From positions 342,140 through 406,139 of the forward strand of contig NZ_FMWD01000003.1 in NCBI RefSeq assembly GCF_900102855.1: a stretch of DNA of 64,000 bases. Direction: 5' to 3'. Both the position numbers and the translations under genes were made by a program. The notes beneath the pieces were generated by a model that worked only from the letters and a program-made list of their open reading frames with translations, was not told the origin of the DNA and made no database searches. This document shows positions 1 through 9,247 of the stretch, one piece after another (positions within the stretch are counted from its first letter, which is position 1; each line of letters begins with the position of its first letter). This DNA is from Thiohalomonas denitrificans (GTDB lineage: Bacteria > Pseudomonadota > Gammaproteobacteria > Thiohalomonadales > Thiohalomonadaceae).

Positions 1-1
1 C

Positions 2-1060
2 GCATTCGAACGCTATGTCCGGCGCTATCTGGATTTCTTTCCGGCCGGGTGTCTTGACGGCTTTAGGGTCGGGATTTATGAACACTCGAGCGTGGCGAGT
101 AAAGTTCTGAAACGGGTGCTGACGACCCTGGGTGCCGAGGTCATTGCCTTGGGCTATTCAGAGCGCTTTGTGCCGGTTGATACCGAGGCCATCAGGGCCG
201 AAGATCGGGTACTGGCCCGGCGTTGGTCGACCGAGTACCGCCTCGATAGTGTCGTATCGACCGATGGCGATGGCGACCGCCCCATGGTCAGTGATGAAAA
301 TGGCGACTGGATACGGGGAGATGTTGCCGGAATCCTTTGTGCCCGCTACCTCGGCGCGGATACGGTGGTCACTCCGGTCAGCTCCAACACCGCTGTGGAG
401 AAAACCGGGGCATTCAGCGAGGTGCTGCGAACGCGGATTGGTTCGCCGTTTGTCATCGAGGCAATGAATCGTGCATGCCGCGAAGGTGCCAAAACCGTCG
501 TCGGCTACGAGGCTAACGGTGGATTTCTGACTGCAACCCGGATTGATCGTGAAGAGCGCTCGTTGTCGCCATTACCGACGCGGGACGCGGTGATCGTGGT
601 GCTGATCCTGCTTCGCCTGGCCCGGGAGAGCGGTGGTGTATCCCGACTGGTCGCCTCACTGCCAGACCGTCATACGGCCAGCGATCGGATCCAGGGGTTT
701 CCTGCAGAGTGGGCGAGGCTAAAGCTGGACTCCCTTTCCCCTAACGGGGCAGATGACCCGGGAGGGTTTGTAGAAATATTCGGGATTGGCGGTTCGCCGG
801 TCGGGTCGGATATCACCGACGGTCTGCGGGTTACCTTCGAAAATGGCGAGATCATTCATCTCCGCCCGTCAGGCAACGCCCCGGAAATTCGCTGCTATGT
901 GGAGTCGGATTCCGAACAGCGCAGTGCCCGTCTCCTGGCCCACTGCCTGCGGACGTTGGAGAGCTGGAAAGAGGATTTTATGCATCGGTCGCCGCCCGGG
1001 GCGGAGGATCGTGTAGCCGGTCAACCCGTTGATCAGCGGGGCCTGCGTAGCAGGACGTAG
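2..1060 (+). CDS. Phosphohexomutase (phosphomannomutase/phosphoglucomutase type), 5' end cut by window edge
   Basis: The reading frame is open from base 2, so the GTG at 92 is internal and the true start lies outside the window. About 352 C-terminal residues are visible. The metal-binding loop of the alpha-D-phosphohexomutase superfamily (DGDGDRP, about residue 90 of the visible part), the sugar-binding YEANGG segment and the C-terminal phosphate-binding loop [10 protein letters not shown] are all present. The catalytic phosphoserine domain is upstream and unseen. The enzyme interconverts hexose 6-phosphate and hexose 1-phosphate, feeding sugar-nucleotide and glycan synthesis. Mannose versus glucose specificity cannot be decided from this part. 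The 3' end overlaps the convergent Smr gene by 28 bp. Confidence 0.9.
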   Translation, partial: AFERYVRRYLDFFPAGCLDGFRVGIYEHSSVASKVLKRVLTTLGAEVIALGYSERFVPVDTEAIRAEDRVLARRWSTEYRLDSVVSTDGDGDRPMVSDENGDWIRGDVAGILCARYLGADTVVTPVSSNTAVEKTGAFSEVLRTRIGSPFVIEAMNRACREGAKTVVGYEANGGFLTATRIDREERSLSPLPTRDAVIVVLILLRLARESGGVSRLVASLPDRHTASDRIQGFPAEWARLKLDSLSPNGADDPGGFVEIFGIGGSPVGSDITDGLRVTFENGEIIHLRPSGNAPEIRCYVESDSEQRSARLLAHCLRTLESWKEDFMHRSPPGAEDRVAGQPVDQRGLRSRT

Positions 1061-1578
1061 ACGGCACCCGTGCCGCCGTCCGTCGGAGTGGCCGATGCGT
1101 AGGCCAGAACATCCTCCCGCTGCCGCAGCCAGTGGGCCACCTTTCGCTTGAGGATCGGCTCCCGATTCATGGAGCCGTTGCCCTTTCCGTGAATGATGCG
1201 TACGCACCGGATATCCTGTCGGTGACAATCGGCGAGAAATTCCACCACGGCCTGCCGCGCCTCTTTGGAGGTCAGACCGTGCAGGTCCAGTTCGGCCCGG
1301 ATACTGTAATGGCCACGGCGGAGCTTGCGGGTTACCGTGTGCTGCAGGCCGGCACGGGCGAAAAGCAGCTCATCGCCGGTTTCCAGATCGGCGGGATCCA
1401 GCGGATCGGAAAGCAGGTCACGAAGCACTTCCCGGTCATCGCGCTCCTGTTGCTGGGGGTGAGGTCGAGGGCGCTGGCGATAGGGCGACACACGGTCGTC
1501 GCAAAGCGGTACTGCATCGCGTACCGTCTCGCGGAACAGGGCCTGCTCCTCTTCGGTTATTTGATATTTGCTCGCCAT
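1033..1578 (-). CDS. Smr-domain endonuclease family protein (SmrB/YdaL-like)
   Basis: The 181-residue product starts at the ATG at 1578; an upstream in-frame extension to 1680 would run through the surE promoter region and has no family resemblance. The C-terminal half is an Smr domain: [11 protein letters not shown] near residue 98 and IIHGKGNGS near residue 130 are the two signature motifs (DxH and HGxG). Stand-alone Smr proteins are DNA nicking or RNA-cleaving nucleases; in E. coli SmrB cuts mRNA between collided ribosomes. The N-terminal third is polar and rich in Arg, Pro and Gln, as in the SmrA/SmrB group. The gene is divergent from surE and convergent with the mutase gene. Which substrate it cuts cannot be told. 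Confidence 0.88.
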   Translation of the reverse strand: MASKYQITEEEQALFRETVRDAVPLCDDRVSPYRQRPRPHPQQQERDDREVLRDLLSDPLDPADLETGDELLFARAGLQHTVTRKLRRGHYSIRAELDLHGLTSKEARQAVVEFLADCHRQDIRCVRIIHGKGNGSMNREPILKRKVAHWLRQREDVLAYASATPTDGGTGAVYVLLRRPR

Positions 1579-1644
1579 GACATGAACCTTAAAGTCGGAG
1601 TCTATCACGACCGCTCTCCGGCTGCTTCCGCCCCTCTGTTCGGG

Positions 1645-1650
1645 TATAGT
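1645..1650 (+). promoter_or_regulatory. Possible -10 element for surE operon
   Basis: The hexamer tatagt lies 34 bp before the surE ATG, in the gap between divergent smr and surE. A matching -35 box is weak (tgcttc at 1622-1627, 17 bp spacer), so this is a tentative call. Confidence 0.3.
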
Positions 1651-1683
1651 ACGCGTCTTCGAAGAAGCGTAAGTCAGCAAGGA

Positions 1684-2442
1684 ATGAAGATTCTCGTCAG
1701 CAATGATGATGGCTACCAGGCACCGGGTCTGCGTTGTCTCGCCGAGTCGCTAAAGCAGTTGGGAGATGTCACTGTCGTGGCCCCGGAACGGGATCGTAGC
1801 GGGGCCAGCAATTCGCTGACCCTGGAAAGGCCATTGCGGGCTCACCGGGTAGCGCCCGACGTGATTCGTGTCGACGGCACCCCGACGGACTGTGTTCACC
1901 TGGCGGTCACCGGCTTCCTCGATGAGGAGCCGGATATGGTGGTGTCGGGGATAAATGCCGGGGCCAACATGGGTGACGACGTGCTCTATTCCGGCACCGT
2001 TGCTGCGGCCATGGAAGGGCGCTTCCTCGGCCTCCCTGCCATCGCGGTCTCCCTGACCAGTCACCAGCCGCAGCACTTCGAGACTGCCGCCCGGGTGGCG
2101 GTCGAGCTTATCAAGCGCCTGCGCGAGGCGCCGCTTCCGGCGGATACGATCCTGAACGTGAATGTCCCCGACCTGCCTTGGGATGCGCTGCAGGGTATCG
2201 AGGCAACTCGACTGGGCCGACGGCACAAGTCCGAACCGGTCATTCGCGACACCGACCCGCGTGATCGGACCATATACTGGATTGGTCCGGCCGGTGCGGA
2301 GCAGGACGCGGGTCCGGGGACCGACTTTCACGCTACTCGAAGCGGCCGCGCTTCCGTTACGCCCATTCAGGTGGACCTCACTCGCTACAATGCCATCGAG
2401 GCCATTGCGCGCTGGCTGCCACCGATAGGAACTCTTCGATGA
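1684..2442 (+). CDS. surE: 5'/3'-nucleotidase SurE
   Basis: The 252-residue product is a survival protein E nucleotidase/exopolyphosphatase that dephosphorylates nucleoside monophosphates in stationary phase. The NDDGYQAPG metal-binding motif starts at residue 7, and [12 protein letters not shown] near residue 95 carries the Asn of the active site. The ATG at 1684 is chosen because SurE proteins begin MxILxSNDDG; a longer frame open to 1132 is antisense to the Smr gene and is not coding. The stop overlaps the pcm start by ATGA, so translation is coupled. The order surE-pcm-nlpD-rpoS is a classic gammaproteobacterial stress operon. Confidence 0.97.
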   Translation: MKILVSNDDGYQAPGLRCLAESLKQLGDVTVVAPERDRSGASNSLTLERPLRAHRVAPDVIRVDGTPTDCVHLAVTGFLDEEPDMVVSGINAGANMGDDVLYSGTVAAAMEGRFLGLPAIAVSLTSHQPQHFETAARVAVELIKRLREAPLPADTILNVNVPDLPWDALQGIEATRLGRRHKSEPVIRDTDPRDRTIYWIGPAGAEQDAGPGTDFHATRSGRASVTPIQVDLTRYNAIEAIARWLPPIGTLR

Positions 2443-3113
2443 ATCGTCACGTGGGCATTGGCATGACCTCACAGCGTACCCGCGAACGGCTGGCGCAAAG
2501 GTTGTCCGAACAGGGCGTGACCGATAAACGTGTGCTCGATGTGATGCGAAGCCTTCCCCGGCATATCTTCGTCGATGAGGCCCTGGAGACCCGCGCCTAT
2601 GAGGACACGGCATTGCCGATTGGCAGTGGTCAGACTATCTCGCAGCCCTACATCGTTGCGCGCATGACCGAACTGGTCATGCAGGGGGCGCCCCGAACGG
2701 TGCTGGAGGTGGGCTCCGGCTGCGGTTATCAGACGGCGGTCCTCGCCCAACTGGTCGAGAAGGTGTACGGCGTGGAACGCATCGAGGCTCTCTACCACAA
2801 GGCCAGGCGCCATCTTCGTGAACTTTCCATTTACAACGTCTCATTGCGTTTGGGTGACGGTTACGATGGCTGGACTCAGCATGCGCCGTTTGATGCCATT
2901 CTGGTCGCCGCGGCGCCAGCCGAGATTCCGGAAGCACTGCTATATCAGTTGGCCGATGGCGGACGGATGGTTCTGCCGGTAGGGGAGGGTGAGCAGCAGG
3001 AGCTGGTGGTGATTACCCGTCACGGCGACGTCTGCGAGCAGGAGGTGGTCGAATCGGTGAGTTTCGTCCCGATGCTGAAGGGCCTGGTAGGTCGCTCACA
3101 GGTGGTCAGCTGA
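2439..3113 (+). CDS. pcm: Protein-L-isoaspartate O-methyltransferase
   Basis: The 224-residue enzyme uses S-adenosylmethionine to methylate isoaspartyl residues in aged proteins and so starts their repair. The SAM-binding motif [17 protein letters not shown] lies near residues 88-103, and [13 protein letters not shown] near residue 63 is the family-specific substrate-side motif. Length and order match E. coli Pcm, with a short N-terminal extension; an alternative start is the ATG encoding residue 9 ([10 protein letters not shown]). It overlaps surE by 4 bp upstream, and its stop shares one base with the start of the next gene, which fits a single coupled transcript. Confidence 0.96.
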   Translation: MNRHVGIGMTSQRTRERLAQRLSEQGVTDKRVLDVMRSLPRHIFVDEALETRAYEDTALPIGSGQTISQPYIVARMTELVMQGAPRTVLEVGSGCGYQTAVLAQLVEKVYGVERIEALYHKARRHLRELSIYNVSLRLGDGYDGWTQHAPFDAILVAAAPAEIPEALLYQLADGGRMVLPVGEGEQQELVVITRHGDVCEQEVVESVSFVPMLKGLVGRSQVVS

Positions 3114-3694
3114 TGTTTTCCGCCATCTACAGCAGGGTCATGCGCTGGGCAGTTCACCCGTATGCACCTCGCTATCTGGCGGGGATGAGCTTTGCCGAGT
3201 CCTCCTTTTTTCCGATTCCACCGGACATGATGCTGGCGCCCATGGCGCTGGCCAATCCCTCCAAGGCATGGCGGTATGCCGGTATCACCACCATTGCGTC
3301 GGTGATCGGGGGGCTGTTTGGATATCTTATCGGCCACTTCCTGTTCGAATTGATTGAACCGATGCTGCATCAGGCGGGATACTGGAGCAAATATCAGGAG
3401 GTGCGAGGCTGGTTCGCCGAGTGGGGTTTCTGGGCGGTTTTCCTGGCCGGTTTTTCCCCGGTTCCCTACAAAGTGTTTACCATCGCCGCGGGAGTAACAG
3501 GCATGCCCCCACTGGCTTTTGCGCTTGCTTCGCTGATTAGCCGCGGGGGTCGATTTTATCTGGTGTCCGCACTCATGGTGTGGGGAGGGGCGCGCATGGA
3601 GCGTACCCTGAGGCTCTATATTGATCGCATCGGCTGGGTGACTGTCGCATTGGCGATTATCGCGTATCTGGTCTTGAACGGTACTGATGTCTAG
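3113..3694 (+). CDS. YqaA/DedA-family inner-membrane protein
   Basis: The 193-residue protein is hydrophobic with about four to five membrane segments. It carries the YqaA-type SNARE-associated/DedA features: SFAESSFFPIPPDMMLAPMAL near residues 25-45 and FLAGFSPVPYKVFTIAAGV near residues 113-131, where the charged and proline residues form the re-entrant loops of this family. DedA proteins affect membrane lipid recycling and envelope integrity; a precise substrate for YqaA proteins is not settled. A yqaA gene between pcm and nlpD is common in non-enteric Gammaproteobacteria. Its TAG stop lies within the left end of a structured repeat element that separates it from nlpD. Confidence 0.9.
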   Translation: MFSAIYSRVMRWAVHPYAPRYLAGMSFAESSFFPIPPDMMLAPMALANPSKAWRYAGITTIASVIGGLFGYLIGHFLFELIEPMLHQAGYWSKYQEVRGWFAEWGFWAVFLAGFSPVPYKVFTIAAGVTGMPPLAFALASLISRGGRFYLVSALMVWGGARMERTLRLYIDRIGWVTVALAIIAYLVLNGTDV

Positions 3695-3961
3695 TGTACT
3701 GCTGCATGCTTGGCGATACTTTCAGAGCCCCCCAAAAACGTCAGGACAAGGCGCAGCGCGCAGGCAATGGTTATTCCCTTGTCAAGCGCTGCAACGCCGT
3801 CATTGCGTTTTTTGGGGGGCTCCCTTCGGGCAAGCCGCTGGCCGGCCATCTGCGGCGTTGCGCTTGCTTGAAAGGGCCCGCCATTCCTGTGCAAGCGCGC
3901 CTAGCAGCTGGCCGGCCAGCGGCTCGCTGAAAGCACCGCCAAGCATGCAACAGTACACTGG
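3691..3961. repeat. Structured inverted-repeat element, copy 1
   Basis: A 271-bp element fills the gap between yqaA and nlpD. The outer arms (3691-3725 and 3927-3961) are inverted repeats of 35 bp with about four mismatches. Inner arms follow at 3726-3740 (agccccccaaaaacg) and 3806-3821 (cgttttttggggggct). A third pair around tggccggcca closes the right half. The loops also contain pairing blocks (gacaagg with ccttgtc). It shares its internal sequence with copies at 37485 and 46618. The right outer arm contains the nlpD start codon; the left arm contains the yqaA stop codon. Peptides read through it are spurious. Confidence 0.9.
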
Positions 3962-4778
3962 CGGGTGGTTTCGGATTTTCGTAGTCGGTAGTGTCCTGCT
4001 GGGCCTTTCCGCTTGCAGCATGCCCCAGATGCGGGACACGGGGTATCACCAAGTCCGACCCGGGGATACCCTCTATTCCATCGCGTTTAACTACGGGCTG
4101 GACTATCGTGAAATCGCCCGCTGGAATCGGATCACCTCTCCCTATCGCATCTATCCCGGGCAGCAACTCTCACTGAGTCCGGTGGACCCGCAGGCCCTGA
4201 AGCCACTGGCGTATTATTCGAAACCGGTTGTAGAAAAATCCATCAGTGCCAGGAAACCGGAACAGCGGCCCGACCCTCCGAAACCAAAGAAACCAAAGGC
4301 CGAAACCACAGCCGCTAAACAGCAAGCCCCCGCTGCCAGGCGTTCTACTGTCAAGACAAAACCCATCGAACAAAACAGCCCCTCCGGCAATCAAAACGTT
4401 ACCGCCTCCAGCAAATGGCGGTGGCCGGCGGCGGGCAAGGTGGTGACACGTTTTGCGCTTCAGCAAGGGAAAAAAGGCATCGATATCCGGGGCCGGGTCG
4501 GTCAGCCAATCCTGGCAACGGCTGGAGGTGAGGTGGTTTATAGCGGTAAGGGGTTGATCGGGTACGGAAATATGGTGATCATCAAACACAGTGACACTTA
4601 TCTGAGTGCCTATGGCCATAACCGTCGGTTGTTGGTCGGGGAGGGTGAACGGGTCGGGGCTGGACAAAAAATCGCCGAAATGGGGCAAAGGTCCAAATCA
4701 GGGTCTATACTTCATTTTGAGATCCGTAAAAATGGACGTCCTGTTGATCCCATGCGTTATTTACCCACAAAAAACTAG
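3945..4778 (+). CDS. nlpD: Murein hydrolase activator NlpD (LysM/M23 lipoprotein)
   Basis: The 277-residue lipoprotein starts at the ATG at 3945. Its signal peptide ends in the lipobox LSAC with Cys24 as the lipidated residue. A LysM peptidoglycan-binding domain follows ([14 protein letters not shown], about residues 36-80), then a Pro/Lys-rich linker and a C-terminal M23/LytM domain (about 160-275). The LytM active site is degenerate (KGIDIRG in place of the HxxxD ligand), as in NlpD homologues that activate the amidase AmiC instead of cutting murein. The start codon and the first residues (MQQYTG) are encoded by the outer arm of the repeat element, so the native N-terminus may have been replaced. 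A longer frame back to 3687 reads through the repeat and is rejected. Confidence 0.94.
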   Translation: MQQYTGGWFRIFVVGSVLLGLSACSMPQMRDTGYHQVRPGDTLYSIAFNYGLDYREIARWNRITSPYRIYPGQQLSLSPVDPQALKPLAYYSKPVVEKSISARKPEQRPDPPKPKKPKAETTAAKQQAPAARRSTVKTKPIEQNSPSGNQNVTASSKWRWPAAGKVVTRFALQQGKKGIDIRGRVGQPILATAGGEVVYSGKGLIGYGNMVIIKHSDTYLSAYGHNRRLLVGEGERVGAGQKIAEMGQRSKSGSILHFEIRKNGRPVDPMRYLPTKN

Positions 4779-4786
4779 GATTTTCT

Positions 4787-5743
4787 ATGGCCAAGAAAAG
4801 TCTCAATGAAGTCACGGTCTTTGAAGCCTACGTGGAGGAGAGTTCAGACCGGGAGGAAGCGGTTGTGGATGCCGAGGAGGCGAAAAGCCAGTTCACTGCC
4901 GGTGATGTGCCGGATGGGCAGATGGATGCTACCCGTCTGTACTTGAGCGAAATCGGTTTCTCGCCGCTATTGTCGGCGGAAGAAGAGGTTTTTTATGCGC
5001 GCCTGGCCCAAAAGGGTGACGAGAGCGCGCGTAAGCGAATGATCGAATCCAACCTGCGGCTGGTGGTGAAAATCGCCAGGCGCTACCTGAATCGGGGGCT
5101 GGCACTGCTCGACCTGATTGAAGAGGGCAATCTCGGGCTCATCCGCGCGGTGGAAAAGTTCGATCCGGAGCGCGGATTCCGTTTTTCCACCTATGCGACC
5201 TGGTGGATCCGTCAAACTATCGAACGGGCCATCATGAATCAGACCCGCACCATCCGCCTACCGATCCATGTGGTCAAGGAGATCAACGTCTATCTGCGGG
5301 CGGCGCGCCAGTTGGCGCAGAAGCTCGACCACGATCCCACTCCCGAGGAGATTTCGGAGGTCCTCGACAAGCCGGTCGAGGACGTCAAGCGGATGCTGAG
5401 CCTCAATGAGCGGGTTACATCGGTGGATGTGCCGCTCGGGCGTGATGCTGATAAATCGGTGCTGGACTCCATTCCGGACGACAACAATATTGACCCGTCG
5501 GACCTGCTTCAGGACAGTAACCTCAAGACCAACATTAGCGCCTGGCTCACCAAACTCTCTGACAAACAGAGGGAAGTGGTGGAAAGACGCTTCGGTCTTC
5601 ACGGGCACGATGTGAGTACACTGGAGGACGTTGGCAACCAGATCGGCGTCACCCGTGAACGGGTTCGCCAAATCCAGATTGAAGCCCTGCGGCGCATGCG
5701 CGAGATCATGGAGAAAGAGGGCTACAGCGGCGAAGCGCTCTAG
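4787..5743 (+). CDS. rpoS: RNA polymerase sigma factor RpoS (sigma-38)
   Basis: The 318-residue product is the stationary-phase/general stress sigma factor. Region 1.2 ([17 protein letters not shown], about residues 46-62), region 2 with the -10 recognition segment ending in [13 protein letters not shown] (near residue 140), region 3 and region 4.2 ([16 protein letters not shown] near residue 290) are all present. Region 1.1 is absent, as expected for RpoS versus RpoD. It lies 8 bp downstream of nlpD; in relatives the main rpoS promoter lies inside nlpD. The TAG stop is part of an inverted repeat that follows. Confidence 0.97.
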   Translation: MAKKSLNEVTVFEAYVEESSDREEAVVDAEEAKSQFTAGDVPDGQMDATRLYLSEIGFSPLLSAEEEVFYARLAQKGDESARKRMIESNLRLVVKIARRYLNRGLALLDLIEEGNLGLIRAVEKFDPERGFRFSTYATWWIRQTIERAIMNQTRTIRLPIHVVKEINVYLRAARQLAQKLDHDPTPEEISEVLDKPVEDVKRMLSLNERVTSVDVPLGRDADKSVLDSIPDDNNIDPSDLLQDSNLKTNISAWLTKLSDKQREVVERRFGLHGHDVSTLEDVGNQIGVTRERVRQIQIEALRRMREIMEKEGYSGEAL

Positions 5744-5869
5744 GAGCCTGTCCGAAAATAGGCGGACCTACTCGGCTCTGGCATCCTGCTTCGCTCTAAC
5801 TCCTCCATCCATGGAGTCGTGCGGCCAAGCCTGATTGGCCACGGTCGCTATCCTCGGACAGGCTCCTAG
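5740..5869. repeat. Inverted repeat with ctaggagcctgtccga arms after rpoS
   Basis: Arms of 22 bp at 5740-5761 and 5848-5869 pair with three central mismatches and enclose about 86 bp. The left arm includes the rpoS TAG stop codon. A near-direct repeat of the arm (ctaggagccctgtccgag) follows at 5866-5883. No T tract follows, so a simple terminator is not obvious. Confidence 0.75.
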
Positions 5870-5896
5870 GAGCCCTGTCCGAGAACATCGTTTTTT

Positions 5897-5967
5897 TGTA
5901 GGTTGGGGTGAGTTATGCGAACCCCAACGCTGATTTGGTTGGGCTTCGTTCCTCAGCGCCAACCTGC
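5897..5967. repeat. Palindromic tgtaggttggg-type intergenic repeat
   Basis: The segment runs from tgtaggttggggtgag to caacctgca, with internal accccaac/gttgggct pairing, so that it can fold as one imperfect hairpin. Repeats of this look are widespread between genes in Gammaproteobacteria (recollection, not a search). It lies between rpoS and the convergent Mth938-like gene. Confidence 0.7.
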
Positions 5968-5987
5968 ATTTTGGAGCCGTCAGCTCC

Positions 5988-6395
5988 TCAGGGAATCAGC
6001 AGTGCGGCCGCGACACGGCGACCTTCGGCGGCAAGGATGTTGTAGGTTCGGCAAGCGGCGCGCGAGTCCATAACCTCCAATCCCACCCCACGTTCGGCAA
6101 ATACAGCGGATATCTCCGGTCGCGGGAAACGCAATGACGGCCCCGTACCGAAGATGACCACCTCCGGCTCCAGAGCCGCTACCTGCTCGAAATGTTCGAC
6201 CTCGAGTTCCTCAAGTCTCTCCGGGGGCCAGTCTTCCAACAGGACTTCGTGGGTAATCACAAAACTGTGGGTCAGGTGTTTACGGCCGCGGTTTTCCCGG
6301 TCTGCCTCCGAAGCGGGCAGAGCCACGACAATCTCGCCTTCGCTATATCCGTGGATGGCGTAACCGCTGGCAGTAAGGTCCTGGGAAAATTTCAT
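5988..6395 (-). CDS. Mth938-like (DUF498/DUF598) domain protein
   Basis: The 135-residue protein begins at the ATG at 6395 (MKFSQDLTASGYAIHGY). The frame is open further upstream to 6818, but that part is antisense to alaC and lacks family likeness. Motifs of the Mth938 fold are visible: ITHEVLLEDWPP near residue 50, EVVIFGTGPSLRFP near residue 80 and the RAACRTYNILAAEGRRVAAAL block near the end. Bacterial members are small soluble proteins of unknown biochemical role, related to the mitochondrial complex I assembly factor NDUFAF3. It is convergent with rpoS and divergent from alaC. No clear Shine-Dalgarno sequence precedes the start. Confidence 0.85.
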   Translation of the reverse strand: MKFSQDLTASGYAIHGYSEGEIVVALPASEADRENRGRKHLTHSFVITHEVLLEDWPPERLEELEVEHFEQVAALEPEVVIFGTGPSLRFPRPEISAVFAERGVGLEVMDSRAACRTYNILAAEGRRVAAALLIP

Positions 6396-6531
6396 CGGTT
6401 TTTGGGTGATTTTTGGGTAGGCTGTGCGATTCAGGCTTGAGGACCGGGACGTATTTGCCGTGCCCGATACAACGAATTGCATCGCTCGCTGGCACGGAAC
6501 CGGAGTATGCGCGGCTCCTCTATTTGCCGTA

Positions 6532-6568
6532 CTGTCAATTGACAGGAAACGCACACGTTCAGTAATGT
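6532..6568 (+). promoter_or_regulatory. Sigma-70 promoter with overlapping palindrome, upstream of alaC-hom-thrC
   Basis: A consensus -35 (ttgaca, 6539-6544) is followed after 18 bp by taatgt (6563-6568). The -35 box is embedded in a perfect 14-bp palindrome, ctgtcaattgacag (6532-6545), which could be an operator for a dimeric repressor. The promoter also rules out the upstream in-frame ATG at 6565 as the alaC start, because that codon would lie inside the -10 box. Confidence 0.6.
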
Positions 6569-6639
6569 TAGCAGCTTTCCATTCGCCGTCGCGAATTCCG
6601 CGGACGTCGTCCATTAATCCCATATCCGGTGCGCCAGAC

Positions 6640-7827
6640 TTGATTGAAGAATTCCACAGGATCAAGCGTTTACCTCCATATGTCTTCAATATCGTTAATG
6701 ACCTGAAGGCCAAGGCCCGAGCGTGCGGGGAAGATATTATCGATTTCGGGATGGGTAATCCCGACCAGCCCACGCCGAAACACATCGTCGACAAGCTGGT
6801 GGAGGTCGCACAACGCAACGATACCCACCGCTATTCGGTCTCGCGGGGCATTCCCCGCCTGCGGCGCGCCATCACCCGTTGGTACAAGGATCGCTACGAT
6901 GTCGATTTGGACCCGGATAACGAAGCGATCGTTACCATCGGCTCCAAAGAGGGACTTGCCCATCTGGCATTGGCGACGGTAGGCCCCGGAGACGCGGTTC
7001 TCGTCCCCAACCCGGCCTATCCGATTCACCCCTACGGCTTTGTCATTGCCGGGGCGGATATCCGGCATGTGCCGCTTGTCCCCGGGGGCGACTTCTTTGC
7101 TGAGCTCGATAAGGCAATCAAAGATTCATGGCCTCGGCCGAAGATGCTGATACTGAACTTTCCCGGCAACCCGACCACGCAGTGTGTGGATCTGGAATTC
7201 TTCGAGAAGGTTGTCGAGGTGGCACGTGAACACCAAATCTGGGTGGTGCATGATATCGCCTATGCCGATTTGGTTTTCGATGGCTACAAGGCCCCCTCGA
7301 TCCTGGAAGTTCCCGGGGCGAAAGAGGTGGCGGTGGAGTTCTTTTCTCTCTCCAAGAGTTACAGCATGCCGGGCTGGCGGGTTGGCTTTATGTGTGGCAA
7401 CAGTACGCTGGTCGCGGCGCTGGCGCGTATGAAATCCTATCTGGACTACGGCATGTTTACCCCCATCCAGGTCGCCGCCATTGCCGCACTGGAGGGGCCG
7501 CAGGATTGCGTGAAGGAGATCCGTGAAATGTACTGCAGCCGTCGGGATACGCTTTGTGACGGCCTTAACAACCTGGGTTGGGAAGTGGAGAAGCCAAAGG
7601 CGACCATGTTCGTTTGGGCGCCCATTCCGAAACCTTACCGCCATCTGGGCTCGCTGGAGTTCTCCAAAAAGCTGCTGCAGGAGGCCAAGGTGGCGGTTTC
7701 CCCGGGTATCGGGTTTGGCGAATACGGTGATGACCACGTCCGTTTCGGACTTATCGAAAATGAACACCGCACACGCCAAGCCGTGCGGGGCATCCGTGAG
7801 ATGTTCCGTAAGGATGGCCTGCTGTGA
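6640..7827 (+). CDS. alaC: Alanine transaminase AlaC (class I/II aminotransferase)
   Basis: This is a PLP fold-type I aminotransferase that makes alanine from pyruvate and glutamate. Homologues begin about eight residues before [11 protein letters not shown], which points to the TTG at 6640 (395 residues). Longer frames to 6565 or 6424 cross the promoter. The [10 protein letters not shown] substrate-loop motif, the NFPGNPTTQ block, the [14 protein letters not shown] motif with the PLP-binding lysine and the C-terminal [12 protein letters not shown] arginine motif are all intact. The stop lies 17 bp before the chosen hom start. Placing alaC before hom-thrC is common in Thioalkalivibrio-type and Pseudomonas-type genomes and suggests co-regulation of aspartate-family and alanine synthesis. 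Confidence 0.92.
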   Translation: MIEEFHRIKRLPPYVFNIVNDLKAKARACGEDIIDFGMGNPDQPTPKHIVDKLVEVAQRNDTHRYSVSRGIPRLRRAITRWYKDRYDVDLDPDNEAIVTIGSKEGLAHLALATVGPGDAVLVPNPAYPIHPYGFVIAGADIRHVPLVPGGDFFAELDKAIKDSWPRPKMLILNFPGNPTTQCVDLEFFEKVVEVAREHQIWVVHDIAYADLVFDGYKAPSILEVPGAKEVAVEFFSLSKSYSMPGWRVGFMCGNSTLVAALARMKSYLDYGMFTPIQVAAIAALEGPQDCVKEIREMYCSRRDTLCDGLNNLGWEVEKPKATMFVWAPIPKPYRHLGSLEFSKKLLQEAKVAVSPGIGFGEYGDDHVRFGLIENEHRTRQAVRGIREMFRKDGLL

Positions 7828-7844
7828 AAGAGGGGGAAGAGAAC

Positions 7845-9155
7845 ATGGAACCGGTCAAGGTTGGCCTGCTGGGCCTCGGTACCGTCGGCGGTGGCACGAT
7901 CAATCTCCTGCAAGAGAATGCTGAAGAGATCATGCGGCGTGCCGGGCGGGGCATCGAAGTGATTCATGCCTGCGCCCGCGATTTGAACAAACCGCGCATC
8001 TGCGATACCGAAGGTATCTCGTTGTCCACCGATCCGAATGAGGTGGTGGACAATCCGGATGTGGATGTGATTCTGGAGCTGATCGGGGGCGAGGGAATGG
8101 CCCGTGATGTGATGCTGCGGGCGATCGAGAACGGCAAGCATATCGTGACGGCCAACAAGGCGCTGATCGCCAAGCACGGCAACGAGATCTTTGCGGCTGC
8201 GGAGGCCCGGGGAGTAATAGTCGCCTTCGAGGCGGCGGTGGCCGGGGGTATCCCCATTATCAAGGGCCTGCGCGAAGGACTTGCCGCCAACCGAATCGAG
8301 TGGCTGGCCGGAATTATCAACGGCACCGGCAACTTTATCCTCACCGAAATGCGGGATGAGGATCGCGATTTTGCCGATGTTCTCGCCGAGGCGCAGCGGC
8401 TCGGTTACGCCGAAGCGGACCCCACCTTCGACGTGGAAGGCATCGATGCCGCCCACAAGCTGGCCATCATGGCCTCCATCGCCTTCGGTATGCCGCTGAA
8501 ATTTGATCGCGTCTACACCGAGGGTATTACCCACGTGACCCGCGACGATGTTACCTTCGCCGAAGAACTTGGCTACCGTATCAAGCACCTGGGTATTGCC
8601 CGACGCACCTGGAATGGCATCGAGCTGCGGGTCCATCCGACGTTAATTCCGGAGCGGCAGTTGATCGCCAATGTGGACGGGGTAATGAATGCGGTGGTGG
8701 TGAAGGGCAACATGGTCGGCCCGACGCTCTATTATGGTGCCGGTGCCGGTGCCGAGCCCACGGCCTCCGCCGTGGTGGCGGACCTCATCGATGTGGTTCG
8801 CGCCCTTTCGTGCGCCCCGGAAAGCCGGGTGCCGCATCTTGGTGTCCATCCGCATGCGCTTGCCGATGAATCGATCCTGGCCATGGATGAAGTGGAGACC
8901 GCCTATTACCTGCGTATGCAGGTGGTGGATCGCCCGGGTGTTCTGGCGGATCTTACCCGGACCTTCGCAGACCTGGAGATCTCCATCGAGGCGGTGGTCC
9001 AGAAGGAGCCGCCGCCGGGCGAGAGTCTGGTTACCATCATCCTGCTGACACGCACCGTGCAGGAGAGACAGATGGTCAAGGCGATGGAAATGCTCGGCAA
9101 AATGGACGCCATTTTTGGCGACGTGACCCGTATCCGCCTCGAATATTTGCAGTGA
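7845..9155 (+). CDS. hom: Homoserine dehydrogenase
   Basis: The 436-residue enzyme reduces aspartate semialdehyde to homoserine with NAD(P)H, the branch step to threonine and methionine. The Rossmann motif GLLGLGTVGGG begins near residue 7. The catalytic region (AGIINGTGNFILTEM, then EADPTFDVEGIDAAHKLAI) is intact. A C-terminal ACT domain (about 350-430, beginning YLRMQVVDRPGVLADL) is typical of threonine-inhibited enzymes. The ATG at 7845 has a purine-rich ribosome site (agggggaagaga); a GTG at 7824 overlapping the alaC stop is a weaker alternative. Confidence 0.97.
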   Translation: MEPVKVGLLGLGTVGGGTINLLQENAEEIMRRAGRGIEVIHACARDLNKPRICDTEGISLSTDPNEVVDNPDVDVILELIGGEGMARDVMLRAIENGKHIVTANKALIAKHGNEIFAAAEARGVIVAFEAAVAGGIPIIKGLREGLAANRIEWLAGIINGTGNFILTEMRDEDRDFADVLAEAQRLGYAEADPTFDVEGIDAAHKLAIMASIAFGMPLKFDRVYTEGITHVTRDDVTFAEELGYRIKHLGIARRTWNGIELRVHPTLIPERQLIANVDGVMNAVVVKGNMVGPTLYYGAGAGAEPTASAVVADLIDVVRALSCAPESRVPHLGVHPHALADESILAMDEVETAYYLRMQVVDRPGVLADLTRTFADLEISIEAVVQKEPPPGESLVTIILLTRTVQERQMVKAMEMLGKMDAIFGDVTRIRLEYLQ

Positions 9156-9164
9156 TTTTCTGAA

Positions 9165-9225
9165 AACCACCGAGGGCACGGAGTCAGGAATTTTTTCGGA
9201 GCGGCCCTCTGTGTGCTCTGTGGTT
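9165..9225. repeat. Inverted aaccacNgag/ctctgtggtt-type repeat
   Basis: The gap between hom and thrC holds an imperfect palindrome from aaccaccgagggcacggag to ctctgtgtgctctgtggtt. The same type of sequence recurs before lysS (14429-14489), and its direct-repeat variant appears to encode the C-terminal tail of RecJ. It would lie inside the hom-thrC transcript. Confidence 0.75.
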
Positions 9226-9247
9226 AATTTCATAGGAACGAAACAAC

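Noticed and set aside
1132-1683. Upstream extension of the surE frame
   Set aside because: It is antisense to the Smr gene, and SurE homologues begin at [10 protein letters not shown].
3687-3944. Upstream extension of nlpD giving 363 residues
   Set aside because: It reads through the structured repeat. Lipoprotein signal and lipobox distance are right only for the ATG at 3945.
5848-5883. Rho-independent terminator of rpoS
   Set aside because: The inverted repeat encloses 86 bp and is not followed by a T run at the right place.
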